62,336 nt of DNA. Source: Clostridia bacterium (GTDB taxonomy: Bacteria > Bacillota > Clostridia > Christensenellales > Borkfalkiaceae). The notes under the pieces are model-generated. The model was given only the letters and a program-made list of their open reading frames with translations, was not told the origin of the DNA and did not search any database. A program made the translations under genes and the position numbers. Positions 8,754-16,950 of the stretch are shown here, piece after piece (position 1 is the stretch's first letter; every line of letters starts with the position of its first letter). The stretch is from contig JAFSLQ010000015.1 of assembly GCA_017448355.1 (NCBI GenBank), positions 1 through 62,336 on the forward strand, in the 5' to 3' direction.

Positions 8754-8803
8754 AATTTTTACCTCCGAAAATTAATTTTCATAAATATTTTACCACAAAT
8801 CTA

Positions 8804-8869
8804 TTGAAAAGTCCAATTCAAATGTGCTATAATTGATTTAATAATTAAATAGCCGTTTTGATTATTAAA
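8804..8869 (+). promoter_or_regulatory. LysR gene promoter and inverted repeat operator
   Basis: TTGAAA (8804-8809) and TATAAT (8828-8833) are 18 nt apart and read into the LysR gene. Just downstream the perfect 9-bp arms TTTAATAAT (8837-8845) and ATTATTAAA (8861-8869) form an inverted repeat, a plausible LysR operator. It would control the regulator itself and, through the divergent gap, the flavodoxin/AKR cluster. Confidence 0.55.
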
Positions 8870-8885
8870 TAATGAGGTAACGATC

Positions 8886-9773
8886 ATGACTACAAAACAA
8901 ATAGAATACTGTATAGAACTTGCCCGAACGTTGAATTTTTCGCGTGCCGCAGAAAATTCTTTCGTCAGTCAGCCGACTTTTTCTTATCAAATCAAACTTC
9001 TGGAAGAAGAAGTCGGATTCAGTATATTCGATAGAAACGGTAAGGGCGTGGCTTTGACTCCCGCAGGCGCTCAATTCGTGAATTTTCTTACAGGGATGCA
9101 GGCGGATCTGAAACGCGCTATTGAACAAGGGCAGAATTTCAGTGCAAAATATAAAGATAGCATTTCGATAAGCCTTATGGTAAGGCAAGCATTATATTTT
9201 TTGCCGGAAGCGATAAGAGTATTTGAAAAAGAGTACCCCGACGTACAGATTACTCCTAAATTTCAATATGAGAACGGAATAGATGATTTTTTAAGAAACG
9301 AAACCGATATTCTGTTCGCACTGAAAGAACAAACGAACCAGATCCCGGGTATAACGGTCCGTCATCTATTCGATAGTCATATTTATCTGATTACGAATAA
9401 GACCGATCCGCTTGCCAGAAAAAACTTGATCAACGAAAGCGATCTGTACGGGAAAACGCTTATGGTCGGCGGCGGTTCGCCGGCGCAGCTTCGCGCCGTA
9501 CAACATAGGCTTGTTTCAACAGGCAAATTAAACTATTTCAACAGCGCAGACCACGATACTACGCTAACGAATATCGCGGCTGAAAAGGGCGTCTGTCTCG
9601 CTCCCGGTTTTTTGAATGACCACAGCGGACAATTTGCTTGGATTCCTTTCGACTGCGAAGAAACCTTTTCTTGCGTACTGTGTACCCATAAGGATGATAA
9701 AAGAGAAGCGTTGGACGCGTTTGTATCGATCCTCAAAAAATTATACCGTGAAACCATTGCTTTCCCTTTGTAA
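8886..9773 (+). CDS. LysR-family transcriptional regulator
   Basis: A 295-residue cytosolic DNA-binding regulator. The winged helix-turn-helix is at about residues 1-60 (FSRAAENSFVSQPTFSYQIK), followed by a linker helix and the two-lobed effector-binding domain (about 90-290) with the usual ISLMVRQALYFLPEAI opening. The start follows GAGG. It is divergent from the ten-gene redox cluster with 132 nt between starts, the classical LysR arrangement, so it probably activates that cluster in response to a redox or carbonyl metabolite. Confidence 0.93.
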   Translation: MTTKQIEYCIELARTLNFSRAAENSFVSQPTFSYQIKLLEEEVGFSIFDRNGKGVALTPAGAQFVNFLTGMQADLKRAIEQGQNFSAKYKDSISISLMVRQALYFLPEAIRVFEKEYPDVQITPKFQYENGIDDFLRNETDILFALKEQTNQIPGITVRHLFDSHIYLITNKTDPLARKNLINESDLYGKTLMVGGGSPAQLRAVQHRLVSTGKLNYFNSADHDTTLTNIAAEKGVCLAPGFLNDHSGQFAWIPFDCEETFSCVLCTHKDDKREALDAFVSILKKLYRETIAFPL

Positions 9774-9800
9774 AAAAAGACAGTTTCTTCTTTGACGCGA

Positions 9801-9858
9801 AAAGTCCGTACGTTTTTCACCGTCGCCTTGTGGCGCAATTACATTCGTACGGGCTTTA
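9801..9858. repeat. hairpin repeat copy B
   Basis: Second copy of the 59-nt element at 341-399, in the same orientation. Arms AAAGTCCGTACG (9801-9812) and CGTACGGGCTT (9847-9857) flank the conserved inner segment with CCTTNTGGCGCAATTACA. It lies 28 nt after the LysR stop and so could end that transcript. The T-run is better on the opposite strand. The two copies bracket the whole redox cluster and its regulator. Confidence 0.6.
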
Positions 9859-9943
9859 CGCATCCGAATAGATAAATGAACAAAAGAGGGCTTGATTTAT
9901 TATTCTTCTTCAAATTCTTTTTTAATTAAATATATAAATTGTA

Positions 9944-9972
9944 TTGACAAACATACAAAAGCAGTATATAAT
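9944..9972 (+). promoter_or_regulatory. sigma-A promoter of the XRE-recombinase operon
   Basis: TTGACA (9944-9949), 17-nt spacer, TATAAT (9967-9972). It reads directly into the XRE regulator gene about 25 nt downstream. Confidence 0.75.
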
Positions 9973-10001
9973 ATTTATATAAATCAAATATGGTGGATTA
10001 T

Positions 10002-10370
10002 ATGAAATCAAAACCTGTTATTGTTGCACAACGCTTGACAGCACTTCGTGAAGGAATTCGTTTATCTCAAGCTAAACTTGCCGCTCAATTCGATATTGAT
10101 CAACCTGCAATTTTTCGTTATGAGAATGCGCAATCGTTCCCGCCTTACGACGTGTTGATGCAATACGCCGACTTTTTCGACGTGTCGCTCGATTATATTT
10201 TCGGCAGGACGGATAAACCGCAAGGAAAACTCTACGATTTTCAACCGAAAATAATGAGAAACAATGAGCAAATGCGCGAACTGATTGAAATGTGTTTTGA
10301 TCCAAATTCTCCCGCAAACGCAAAACTGAAAGAAACGTTGCTGAAAATGATGGAGGAACAGAATCAATGA
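10002..10370 (+). CDS. XRE-family regulator
   Basis: A 122-residue DNA-binding protein. The helix-turn-helix spans about residues 6-65 (LREGIRLSQAKLAAQFDIDQ, then SLDYIFGRTD). The rest is a helical tail. I chose the ATG at 10002 because GGTGG lies 5 nt upstream; another ATG at 9990 is possible. Its last four bases (ATGA) overlap the recombinase start, so the two are translationally coupled. It likely represses or times the recombinase, as in other serine-recombinase elements. Confidence 0.85.
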   Translation: MKSKPVIVAQRLTALREGIRLSQAKLAAQFDIDQPAIFRYENAQSFPPYDVLMQYADFFDVSLDYIFGRTDKPQGKLYDFQPKIMRNNEQMRELIEMCFDPNSPANAKLKETLLKMMEEQNQ

Positions 10371-11911
10371 GAGCCGTAATTTATGCCCGTTATAGTTCGG
10401 ACAATCAAAGAGAAGAAAGTATCGAAGGGCAACTCCGCGAATGCAAAGAATACGCGGACTATAACGATATAACCGTCGTTGATACATATATCGACCGCGC
10501 TCTTTCCGCTAAAACGGATAATCGTCCTGCCTTTCAACAGATGATTAAAGACAGCAACCGTCATCTGTTTGATATTGTTCTCGTGTGGAAGTTAGACCGT
10601 TTCGCTCGTAACCGTTACGATTCGGCTTATTATAAAGCCATATTGAAGAAGAATAACGTGAGAGTGTTGTCGGCAAAGGAAGTTATCTCGCAAGGCGCGG
10701 AAGGCATTCTGCTTGAATCGCTGCTTGAAGGCTATGCCGAATTCTACTCCGTCGAACTTGCGGAAAAAGTAAAGCGCGGATTAACCGAAAACGCATTGAA
10801 AGCAAAAGCCAACGGCGGCACGAGGACTTTCGGTTATACGGTAGATAAGGACAGACATTATCAGATAGATCCGCCTGCGGCGCAAATTGTCCGTGAAGTT
10901 TTCGAGATGTATGCGGACGGCAAAAAGATGAAAGAAATCAAAGACAATCTGATTGCCCGCGGCATCAACACGAATTACAGTAAGTCCATATCGTATAACT
11001 TTATTCAAAGGATGCTTTCTAACCGCAAATACATAGGCGAATACCGTTTCGGAGAGGTTGCTATTCCCGATGCTATGCCTGCCATCGTTGATCAAGAAAC
11101 TTTTGAAAAGGTACAGGCCTTACTTGTAAAAAACAAACGTGCGCCGTCAAGACATAAAGCGGAGGATGATTATATTTTAACCACGAAACTCTTTTGCGGG
11201 CATTGCGGCGCCATTATGAACGGCGAGAGCGGAACGAGTAAAACGGGGCGCAAGCATTACTACTATAAATGCGTTAATTCTCGCAGGCACAAATGCAAGA
11301 AAAAGCCCGTTAAAAAGAACGTAATAGAAAATGTGGTTATCAATGCGATAATAGAATTCTTGGAAGATAACAATAAAATCGAATTATTGGCAAAACGGCT
11401 GTATGAGGCGCAGTTGAAAGAGAGTTCGATGGTGCCGAGAATAAAGGAACAGATCAACGAAACGCAAAAGCGGATCGACAATCTGATAAAAGCGGCTGAA
11501 CAAGGCTTTGTATCGGAATCTTCCACGAAACGCTTACAGGAACTTGAAGAAACAAAAAAGCAACAAGAAGTCAAATTGTTACAGGAACAGATAAAAAAGC
11601 CCTTGCTTACGCAGGAGCAAATAGAGTTCGGAATATACAAGTTCAAGAGGTTGGATTTGTCCACGAGAGAAGGCAAACAGAAATTGATAGACGGTTTTGT
11701 AAACGCCATTTTCGTATATGACGACCACGCAGAACTGTACTTGAATTACACGGAAAATAAGAAAACCATATCGTTTTCGGCGTTAAAAAGTTCGGATGGT
11801 AATTGCGTTACTCCGCCAAAAATGGCGAACACCAACAGGTGTTCGCCATTTTTGATGGAAAGAGTACCGATTTGGTTCATGGTTCGTTCGCCATATGACG
11901 GGCAATCCTGA
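10367..11911 (+). CDS. large serine recombinase
   Basis: A 514-residue site-specific recombinase. The N-terminal resolvase domain (about 1-150) has the catalytic serine in YARYSSDNQREES and arginines in LDRFARNR. A recombinase domain follows (about 160-265), then a zinc ribbon (FCGHCG...YYKC...HKC, about 282-315), then a coiled coil (about 340-410). It would integrate or excise the element that carries it. Oddly, the frame runs through a strong terminator hairpin (11817-11852), and the last 30 or so residues look like read-through sequence. The 3' end may have been altered by an insertion or deletion. Confidence 0.9.
   Translation: MRAVIYARYSSDNQREESIEGQLRECKEYADYNDITVVDTYIDRALSAKTDNRPAFQQMIKDSNRHLFDIVLVWKLDRFARNRYDSAYYKAILKKNNVRVLSAKEVISQGAEGILLESLLEGYAEFYSVELAEKVKRGLTENALKAKANGGTRTFGYTVDKDRHYQIDPPAAQIVREVFEMYADGKKMKEIKDNLIARGINTNYSKSISYNFIQRMLSNRKYIGEYRFGEVAIPDAMPAIVDQETFEKVQALLVKNKRAPSRHKAEDDYILTTKLFCGHCGAIMNGESGTSKTGRKHYYYKCVNSRRHKCKKKPVKKNVIENVVINAIIEFLEDNNKIELLAKRLYEAQLKESSMVPRIKEQINETQKRIDNLIKAAEQGFVSESSTKRLQELEETKKQQEVKLLQEQIKKPLLTQEQIEFGIYKFKRLDLSTREGKQKLIDGFVNAIFVYDDHAELYLNYTENKKTISFSALKSSDGNCVTPPKMANTNRCSPFLMERVPIWFMVRSPYDGQS
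11817..11853 (+). terminator. terminator inside the recombinase frame
   Basis: Arms of about 16 bp (AAAAATGGCGAACACC and GGTGTTCGCCATTTTT) around the loop AACA. It has the form of a strong bidirectional terminator but lies before the recombinase stop codon at 11911. Confidence 0.7.
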
Positions 11912-12083
11912 CGGGCTAAGTTCTGCCAGGGGCCCCTTTTATGGGGTGTGGCAGTATCCCGAACAAGGTTTTAAAACTTGATGATGGGATACTGCTCCGC
12001 TATCGCTCCGCAGGGCTTTGACCGAACGGTCATAGTTTTTACTAACTGTAAAAACGTAGACGTTCTCAACAATTCTTTTCATC

Positions 12084-12119
12084 AAAAACTGCGAGCACCC
12101 GTGGATGCTCGCAGTTTTT
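12084..12119 (-). terminator. terminator of tRNA-Ser
   Basis: Perfect arms AAAAACTGCGAGCA (12084-12097) and TGCTCGCAGTTTTT (12106-12119) directly abut the tRNA 3' end. It acts on the minus strand and possibly on both. Confidence 0.8.
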
Positions 12120-12209
12120 GGCGGAAAGGATGGGATTCGAACCCATGTGCCGGGTTACCGACAACCGCATTTCGAGTGCGGCTCGTTACGACCACTTCGA
12201 TACCTTTCC
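12119..12209 (-). tRNA. tRNA-Ser (anticodon CGA)
   Basis: A 91-nt tRNA on the minus strand. Acceptor stem GGAAAGG pairs with CCTTTCC. The anticodon stem CCGCA/TGCGG holds the loop CTCGAAA, giving anticodon CGA. It has a long class II variable arm, T-arm TGGGTTCGAATCCCA, and an encoded CCA end (12119-12121). The first 12 nt of the gene (GGAAAGGTATCG) recur on the same strand at 12340-12329 next to a palindrome. Confidence 0.95.
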
Positions 12210-12314
12210 GTACTATTGTTAAACTATTAAACTCGTATTATCTCGGTACGTTATTTTAGCGGGCTCGTGCTGCACCGCTATTCGCTACGTAGGTCTCGTC
12301 CGTCTCCGCAAGTC

Positions 12315-12340
12315 CGTCATATGACGACCGATACCTTTCC
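12315..12340. repeat. partial tRNA-Ser 5' repeat next to a palindrome
   Basis: CGATACCTTTCC (12329-12340) repeats the 5' end of tRNA-Ser, and CGTCATATGACG (12315-12326) is a perfect 12-bp palindrome. CATATGACG also occurs at about 11892 at the end of the recombinase frame. These could be footprints of recombination at the tRNA. The remainder of the 12210-12513 gap shows nothing else I can support. Confidence 0.35.
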
Positions 12341-12513
12341 AAAATATCAAACGAACGGTTTTTATTATACATTAAAAAGCCGTAAAAAGCAAGCGTTAAA
12401 ATGTAAAATTTTATCTTAATATAAAAACCGCAAAGATTGCACCTTTTATTTCTCTTTTTTCATAGGATATATTACGTATATTTGTATGCGGAATTTTAAC
12501 TAAGGAGAAATAA

Positions 12514-13056
12514 ATGGCAAATTATAACGTACAAATCACTAACGGCAGTGGCTCACAAATTATGCAAAGCGGGAATTATTCCGTAGGGGTTGTGGCTAGC
12601 GGCTATGAAGCGAATACTTTATCGCCCACTTCCTACACGGTAACGGGTTCTGCGGGTACGGGCAACTTTACGGTATCTGCGTGCGGCGTTTTAACCATCG
12701 TTTTCAACGAAACGGGGGCGGCTGGCGGCGCGCCGATAACTTCGGGTTCGGTCGTTATGACCGACAGTACGGGGCAAATAGAGTACGGCTCGCCCGTATC
12801 CATTAACGCAAACGGCGAAGCGGTATTCGACAAAGTGCCGTTTGATATGGAAAATCCGTATCACTTATACTTTAAGCAACTTGCGTCCGATGGGAATCAC
12901 GCGCCCTATCCCGAAGTATTCGACGTGGGTATGGGGCTTGAAAATCAGACCGAGTACGTTTTAAACGCACCCATCTGCGAACAGAATTTCACGCTTATCG
13001 ACGAAAATTACGGTTTTCCCGTGGCAGACGCGATTTTGAGTTTTGTGGGTGAATAA
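12514..13056 (+). CDS. unknown beta-rich protein
   Basis: A 180-residue protein I do not recognise. It is rich in Gly, Ser, Thr, Val and Asn, with alternating hydrophobic residues that suggest beta strands. Two or three carboxypeptidase-regulatory or Ig-like segments are plausible (for example GSVVMTDSTGQIEYGSPVS then ANGEAVFDKVPF, a pattern common in collagen-binding B-type and prealbumin-like domains). It has no signal peptide or membrane segment. The start is well supported by AAGGAG 7 nt upstream. Its stop overlaps the next start by one base (TAATG), so the pair is coupled. Confidence 0.7.
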   Translation: MANYNVQITNGSGSQIMQSGNYSVGVVASGYEANTLSPTSYTVTGSAGTGNFTVSACGVLTIVFNETGAAGGAPITSGSVVMTDSTGQIEYGSPVSINANGEAVFDKVPFDMENPYHLYFKQLASDGNHAPYPEVFDVGMGLENQTEYVLNAPICEQNFTLIDENYGFPVADAILSFVGE

Positions 13057-13406
13057 TGAAAGTACGGCTTGATTTTTCGGTATCCGAAAACTCTTTGCCC
13101 GCCCTTCTCATAATCAGGGGTTTTGACGGCAGGCTGATTTTGTACAAAAAAGTTTACCAAAGACAAAACACCGTGTGTTTTTGTACTTGCACGAAAAATC
13201 TTATTATCACCGTACGCCCGATGAACGCCGATTTTTACGAGCAGTCGTATTTTATAAAGTTCGGGCGACGCCCTTGCTACAATTTGCGGCTTGACTTTGA
13301 TTTTACGGCGCAAGCAAGAGAGAGTTTACAGACATTTTATCTTTTTGACGAAAAATATTTATTTCCGATAGAAGAAGCAAATCTTCTTTTCAGGCGGCAG
13401 TTATAG
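13056..13406 (+). CDS. unknown protein coupled to the upstream gene
   Basis: A 116-residue protein, translationally coupled to the beta-rich gene (TAATG overlap). No family is recognised. It is basic and rich in aromatic residues (many Phe and Tyr), with no signal or membrane segment. The middle resembles a single beta domain (TKNLIITVRPMNADFYEQSY). Tight coupling suggests the two products form a complex or act in sequence. The order of the pair next to ppdK gives no functional hint. Confidence 0.65.
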   Translation: MKVRLDFSVSENSLPALLIIRGFDGRLILYKKVYQRQNTVCFCTCTKNLIITVRPMNADFYEQSYFIKFGRRPCYNLRLDFDFTAQARESLQTFYLFDEKYLFPIEEANLLFRRQL

Positions 13407-13440
13407 GTTTTTAATTAAAATTCGTTTAATGTGCGTTTCC

Positions 13441-13464
13441 GCGCGGGGCAATATTGCCCCGCGC
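13441..13464 (+). terminator. palindromic terminator
   Basis: A perfect 24-bp palindrome centred at 13452/13453, with arms GCGCGGGGCAAT and ATTGCCCCGCGC. It is followed by GGGTTTAAATTT. It separates the unknown pair from ppdK. A similar GCGCGGGCA-type palindrome ends the gene at 31530-32132. Confidence 0.6.
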
Positions 13465-13597
13465 GGGTTTAAATTTAAAAAGTTTCGGCAAAGATACTAT
13501 TTTAAGTTGAAAAATATTTTAATTTAGTGTAAAATAGATAAGGTTGTTTTTACGACACAAGTATAAGAACGAGTTATAATTTATCGGAGGATATTAA

Positions 13598-16243
13598 ATG
13601 AAGTACGTTTATCTGTTCAGCGAAGGCAACGCGAAGATGCGTGAAATTCTCGGCGGCAAGGGTGCTAACCTTGCGGAAATGACCAACATCGGTCTTCCCG
13701 TTCCGCAGGGCTTTACCATTTCTACCGAAGCCTGCACCAAGTATTACGAAGACGGCAGACAAATCAACGATTCCATACGCGCGGAAATTATGGAATACGT
13801 AGAAAAATTAGAACAAATCGCGGGCAAAAAGTTCGGCGATAAAGAAAATCCGCTTCTCGTGTCCGTGCGCTCCGGCGCGCGTGCGTCTATGCCGGGTATG
13901 ATGGACACCATCTTAAATCTCGGCTTAAATGAAGAAGTCGTCGAAGTCCTTTCCGCAAAATCCGGCAACCCCAGATGGGCGTGGGACTGCTATCGTAGGT
14001 TTATTCAGATGTATTCCGACGTCGTTATGGAAGTCGGCAAAAAATACTTTGAAAAACTTATCGACGAAATGAAAGAGAAAAAGGGCGTAGTTTACGACGT
14101 GGATTTAACCGCCGACGACCTTAAAGAACTCGCTAATCAATTCAAAGCGGAATATAAAAACCAGATAGGCACGGATTTCCCGTCCGACCCCAAAGAACAA
14201 CTTTTCGGCGCGATTAAGGCGGTTTTCCGTTCGTGGGACAACCCGAGAGCCAACATTTACAGAATGGACCACGATATCCCGTACAGTTGGGGAACGGCGG
14301 TCAACGTTCAGATGATGGCGTTCGGCAACATGGGCGACGATTGCGGCACGGGCGTTGCGTTCACGCGTAATCCCGCTACCGGCGAAAAGGGACTTATGGG
14401 CGAATTCCTTATGAACGCGCAGGGCGAAGACGTCGTTGCGGGCGTTCGTACACCTATGCCTATTTCCCAAATGAAAGACGTTTTGCCCGAAGTGTACAAT
14501 CAGTTCCTTAAAGTCTGCGAAACGCTCGAAAACCATTACAGAGATATGCAGGATATGGAATTTACCATCGAAAAGGGCAAACTCTTTATGTTGCAGACCA
14601 GAAACGGCAAGCGTACCGCTGCCGCTGCTATCCGTATCGCCTGCGACCTTATGGACGAAGGTATGATTTCGGAAGAAGAAGCGCTTTTGCAGATTGACGC
14701 GAAAACTCTCGATATGTTATTACACCCCACTTTCGACGTAAAAGACCTTAAAACCGCGGATAAAGAAAACGTGGTCGGCAAGGGCATCGCGGCGTCGCCT
14801 GGTGCTGCTGCGGGTACTATCGTATTCACCAGCGAAGACGCGGTGACGGAAGGTAAAAAAGGCAAGAAAGTTATTCTTGTACGTTTAGAAACTTCGCCCG
14901 AAGATATCGAAGGTATGAAATATGCGCAGGGCATTTTGACCGTTCGCGGCGGACAGACTTCTCACGCGGCGGTTGTTGCGCGCGGTATGGGTACTTGCTG
15001 TGTGTCCGGTTGCGGCGACATTAAGATGCACGAAGAAGAAAAGTATTTTGAACTCGCAGGTAAGACTTTCCGTGAAGGCGACGAACTTTCTTTGGACGGT
15101 TCTACGGGTAAAATCTACGATAAGGCAATTAAGACTGTTCCCGTCGACCCCAACAGCGGCTATTTCGGCAGAATTATGAAACTTGCCGATAAATATAAGG
15201 CACTCGGCGTAAGAACCAACGCGGACACGCCCGAAGACGCACAGCGCGCGGCTGACCTTGGCGCACAGGGCATCGGGCTTTGCCGTACCGAACACATGTT
15301 CTTCGGTCCCGGCAGAATAGATAAATTCCGCGAAATGATTTGTTCCGAAACCGTCGAAGAGAGAAAGAAAGCACTCGATAACATCGAACCTATGCAACAA
15401 GCCGACTTCGAAGGGCTTATGGAAGCCTTGAAAGGTCAGCCGGTTACTATAAGATTTTTAGACCCGCCGCTTCACGAATTCGTTCCGACTGCGGAAATGG
15501 ATTTGGAAGCGCTTGCGGCGGCAAAGGGTAAATCGGTAGCCGAAATAAAAATACTTTGCGACTCGCTCCACGAATTTAACCCGATGATGGGACACCGTGG
15601 CTGCCGTTTGGCGGTTACCTATCCCGAAATCGCGGAAATGCAGACCAAGGCTATCATTAAAGCGGCGATTAACGTTCAAAAACGTCATAAAGACTGGAAA
15701 GTCGTTCCCGAAATAATGATACCGCTTGTCGGCGAAGTAAAAGAACTTGCTTTCTGCAAAAAGACGGTTGTTGAAACCGCTGACGCACTCATTAAAGAAG
15801 CGGGTGTTGAAATTAAGTATCAAGTCGGTACGATGATAGAAATTCCGAGAGCGGCGTTAACTGCCGACGAAATCGCGAAAGAAGCGGAATTCTTCTGCTT
15901 CGGCACTAACGATTTAACGCAGATGACCTTCGGATTCTCTCGCGACGACGCGGGTAAATTCTTACCGTCTTACTATGAAGCGAAGATTTACGAATTCGAT
16001 CCGTTTGCAAGGCTTGACACGAAAGGCGTCGGCAAACTTATGGAAATGGCGGTGAAAATGGGTAAGCTAGAGAGAAGCAATATTCATTGCGGTATCTGCG
16101 GCGAACACGGCGGCGACCCCTCGTCTATCGAGTTCTGCCACGCTATAGGACTTGACTACGTTTCCTGCTCACCGTTCCGCGTTCCGATTGCGCGCTTAGC
16201 GGCGGCTCAGGCTGCTATTAAACAAAAGAAGGAGAACAAATAA
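13598..16243 (+). CDS. ppdK: pyruvate, phosphate dikinase
   Basis: An 881-residue cytosolic enzyme that interconverts pyruvate + ATP + Pi and phosphoenolpyruvate + AMP + PPi; in anaerobes it often works in glycolysis with PPi. It is the normal full length. The ATP-grasp N-terminal domain starts at GGKGANLAEM. The phosphohistidine swivelling domain has GGQTSHAAVVARGMG (His about 455). The C-terminal PEP/pyruvate barrel includes LCRTEHMFF, the FGTNDLTQM stretch and CGICGEHGGDP (catalytic Cys about 831). The start follows CGGAGG. It is monocistronic, with terminators on both sides. Confidence 0.97.
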   Translation: MKYVYLFSEGNAKMREILGGKGANLAEMTNIGLPVPQGFTISTEACTKYYEDGRQINDSIRAEIMEYVEKLEQIAGKKFGDKENPLLVSVRSGARASMPGMMDTILNLGLNEEVVEVLSAKSGNPRWAWDCYRRFIQMYSDVVMEVGKKYFEKLIDEMKEKKGVVYDVDLTADDLKELANQFKAEYKNQIGTDFPSDPKEQLFGAIKAVFRSWDNPRANIYRMDHDIPYSWGTAVNVQMMAFGNMGDDCGTGVAFTRNPATGEKGLMGEFLMNAQGEDVVAGVRTPMPISQMKDVLPEVYNQFLKVCETLENHYRDMQDMEFTIEKGKLFMLQTRNGKRTAAAAIRIACDLMDEGMISEEEALLQIDAKTLDMLLHPTFDVKDLKTADKENVVGKGIAASPGAAAGTIVFTSEDAVTEGKKGKKVILVRLETSPEDIEGMKYAQGILTVRGGQTSHAAVVARGMGTCCVSGCGDIKMHEEEKYFELAGKTFREGDELSLDGSTGKIYDKAIKTVPVDPNSGYFGRIMKLADKYKALGVRTNADTPEDAQRAADLGAQGIGLCRTEHMFFGPGRIDKFREMICSETVEERKKALDNIEPMQQADFEGLMEALKGQPVTIRFLDPPLHEFVPTAEMDLEALAAAKGKSVAEIKILCDSLHEFNPMMGHRGCRLAVTYPEIAEMQTKAIIKAAINVQKRHKDWKVVPEIMIPLVGEVKELAFCKKTVVETADALIKEAGVEIKYQVGTMIEIPRAALTADEIAKEAEFFCFGTNDLTQMTFGFSRDDAGKFLPSYYEAKIYEFDPFARLDTKGVGKLMEMAVKMGKLERSNIHCGICGEHGGDPSSIEFCHAIGLDYVSCSPFRVPIARLAAAQAAIKQKKENK

Positions 16244-16466
16244 AACGCCGTTTTGGTCGTTTTCGATTTCTTTTGAAGAAGCCAAGCGGTATCGCCGTCA
16301 ATTTCTTAATCTTTTAACACGCGAATCACAGTGGGAAGAGATTATTGTCGACGTATATCTATAATAAGAAATAGAGCCGTCATATCGGAATTGATATGGC
16401 GGCTTTGCTTTACTTTTATTATTTATAATGATATAATGATTAAAAATTATTTAAGCGAACAATGTT

Positions 16467-16616
16467 ATGGAAAACGGGGACAAGAAAATAGACAACAAAT
16501 ATTTACTCGAAAAGCAGTTAGAAACGTTAAAAATCTTTTATGATAGAAAACTTTTAACAAAAGAACAATACGAGTTTGAAATAAAAACGTTAAAAGATAA
16601 AATACGATTAAAGTAA
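16467..16616 (+). CDS. small SHOCT-like protein
   Basis: A 49-residue peptide. Its second half (LETLKIFYDRKLLTKEQYEF then KTLKDKI) matches the helical SHOCT pattern, in which a short L-x-x-L-x-x-G/K-x-L/I-T-x-E-E-F motif ends many proteins. The ribosome binding site is weak, so expression is uncertain. It may be the C-terminal remnant of a larger gene. A terminator-like hairpin follows at about 16645-16680. Confidence 0.4.
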   Translation: MENGDKKIDNKYLLEKQLETLKIFYDRKLLTKEQYEFEIKTLKDKIRLK

Positions 16617-16644
16617 TTGTTAATTAAAAATTTTAGGGAATCAG

Positions 16645-16685
16645 GGAATACGGGGAGTTATATCAAGACTCTCCGCATTTTCTTT
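16645..16685 (+). terminator. terminator
   Basis: Imperfect arms around ATACGGGGAGT and ACTCTCCGCAT, followed by TTTTCTTTTT. Confidence 0.6.
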
Positions 16686-16818
16686 TTATAGTGGCATTGA
16701 CTGTTTAGGTGGTTGATTTTTGACCAAAAATAATATATAATATTAATGTCACAGTCTGGGAAATTTTCCCACCCATATTACAATTTAATATTATTTATAC
16801 CTTGGGTATAATTCTTGA

Positions 16819-16950
16819 TAGGATTGTGCCTTCTTTTCGGTTTACAAAAATATCCAAGGTATATTGGTTGTTTTATGGGAACCAGACGTGTGACAACGAT
16901 GAGTTGGTACGTTCTATAGGTGCTGACTCGAAAGGGTTGGCACTTTTTTT
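16819..16950 (+). ncRNA. candidate small RNA
   Basis: TATAAT at 16807-16812 precedes about 130 nt without a reading frame, which ends in a clean terminator hairpin (GTGCTGAC 16920-16927 with GTTGGCAC 16936-16943, then seven T). Internal pairings include CCAA/TTGG near 16850-16870. The -35 box is poor and I recognise no RNA family. The terminator is more certain than the RNA. Confidence 0.3.

Noticed and set aside
11978-12259. 93-codon plus-strand frame
   Set aside because: It runs through the tRNA-Ser gene and its terminator, so it is not coding.
16331-16543. 70-codon plus-strand frame after ppdK
   Set aside because: Overlaps the better-supported small SHOCT-like frame in another phase and has no ribosome site.
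16819-16950. T-box or 6S RNA
   Set aside because: No T-box consensus and no long closing stem with a central bubble could be found by eye.
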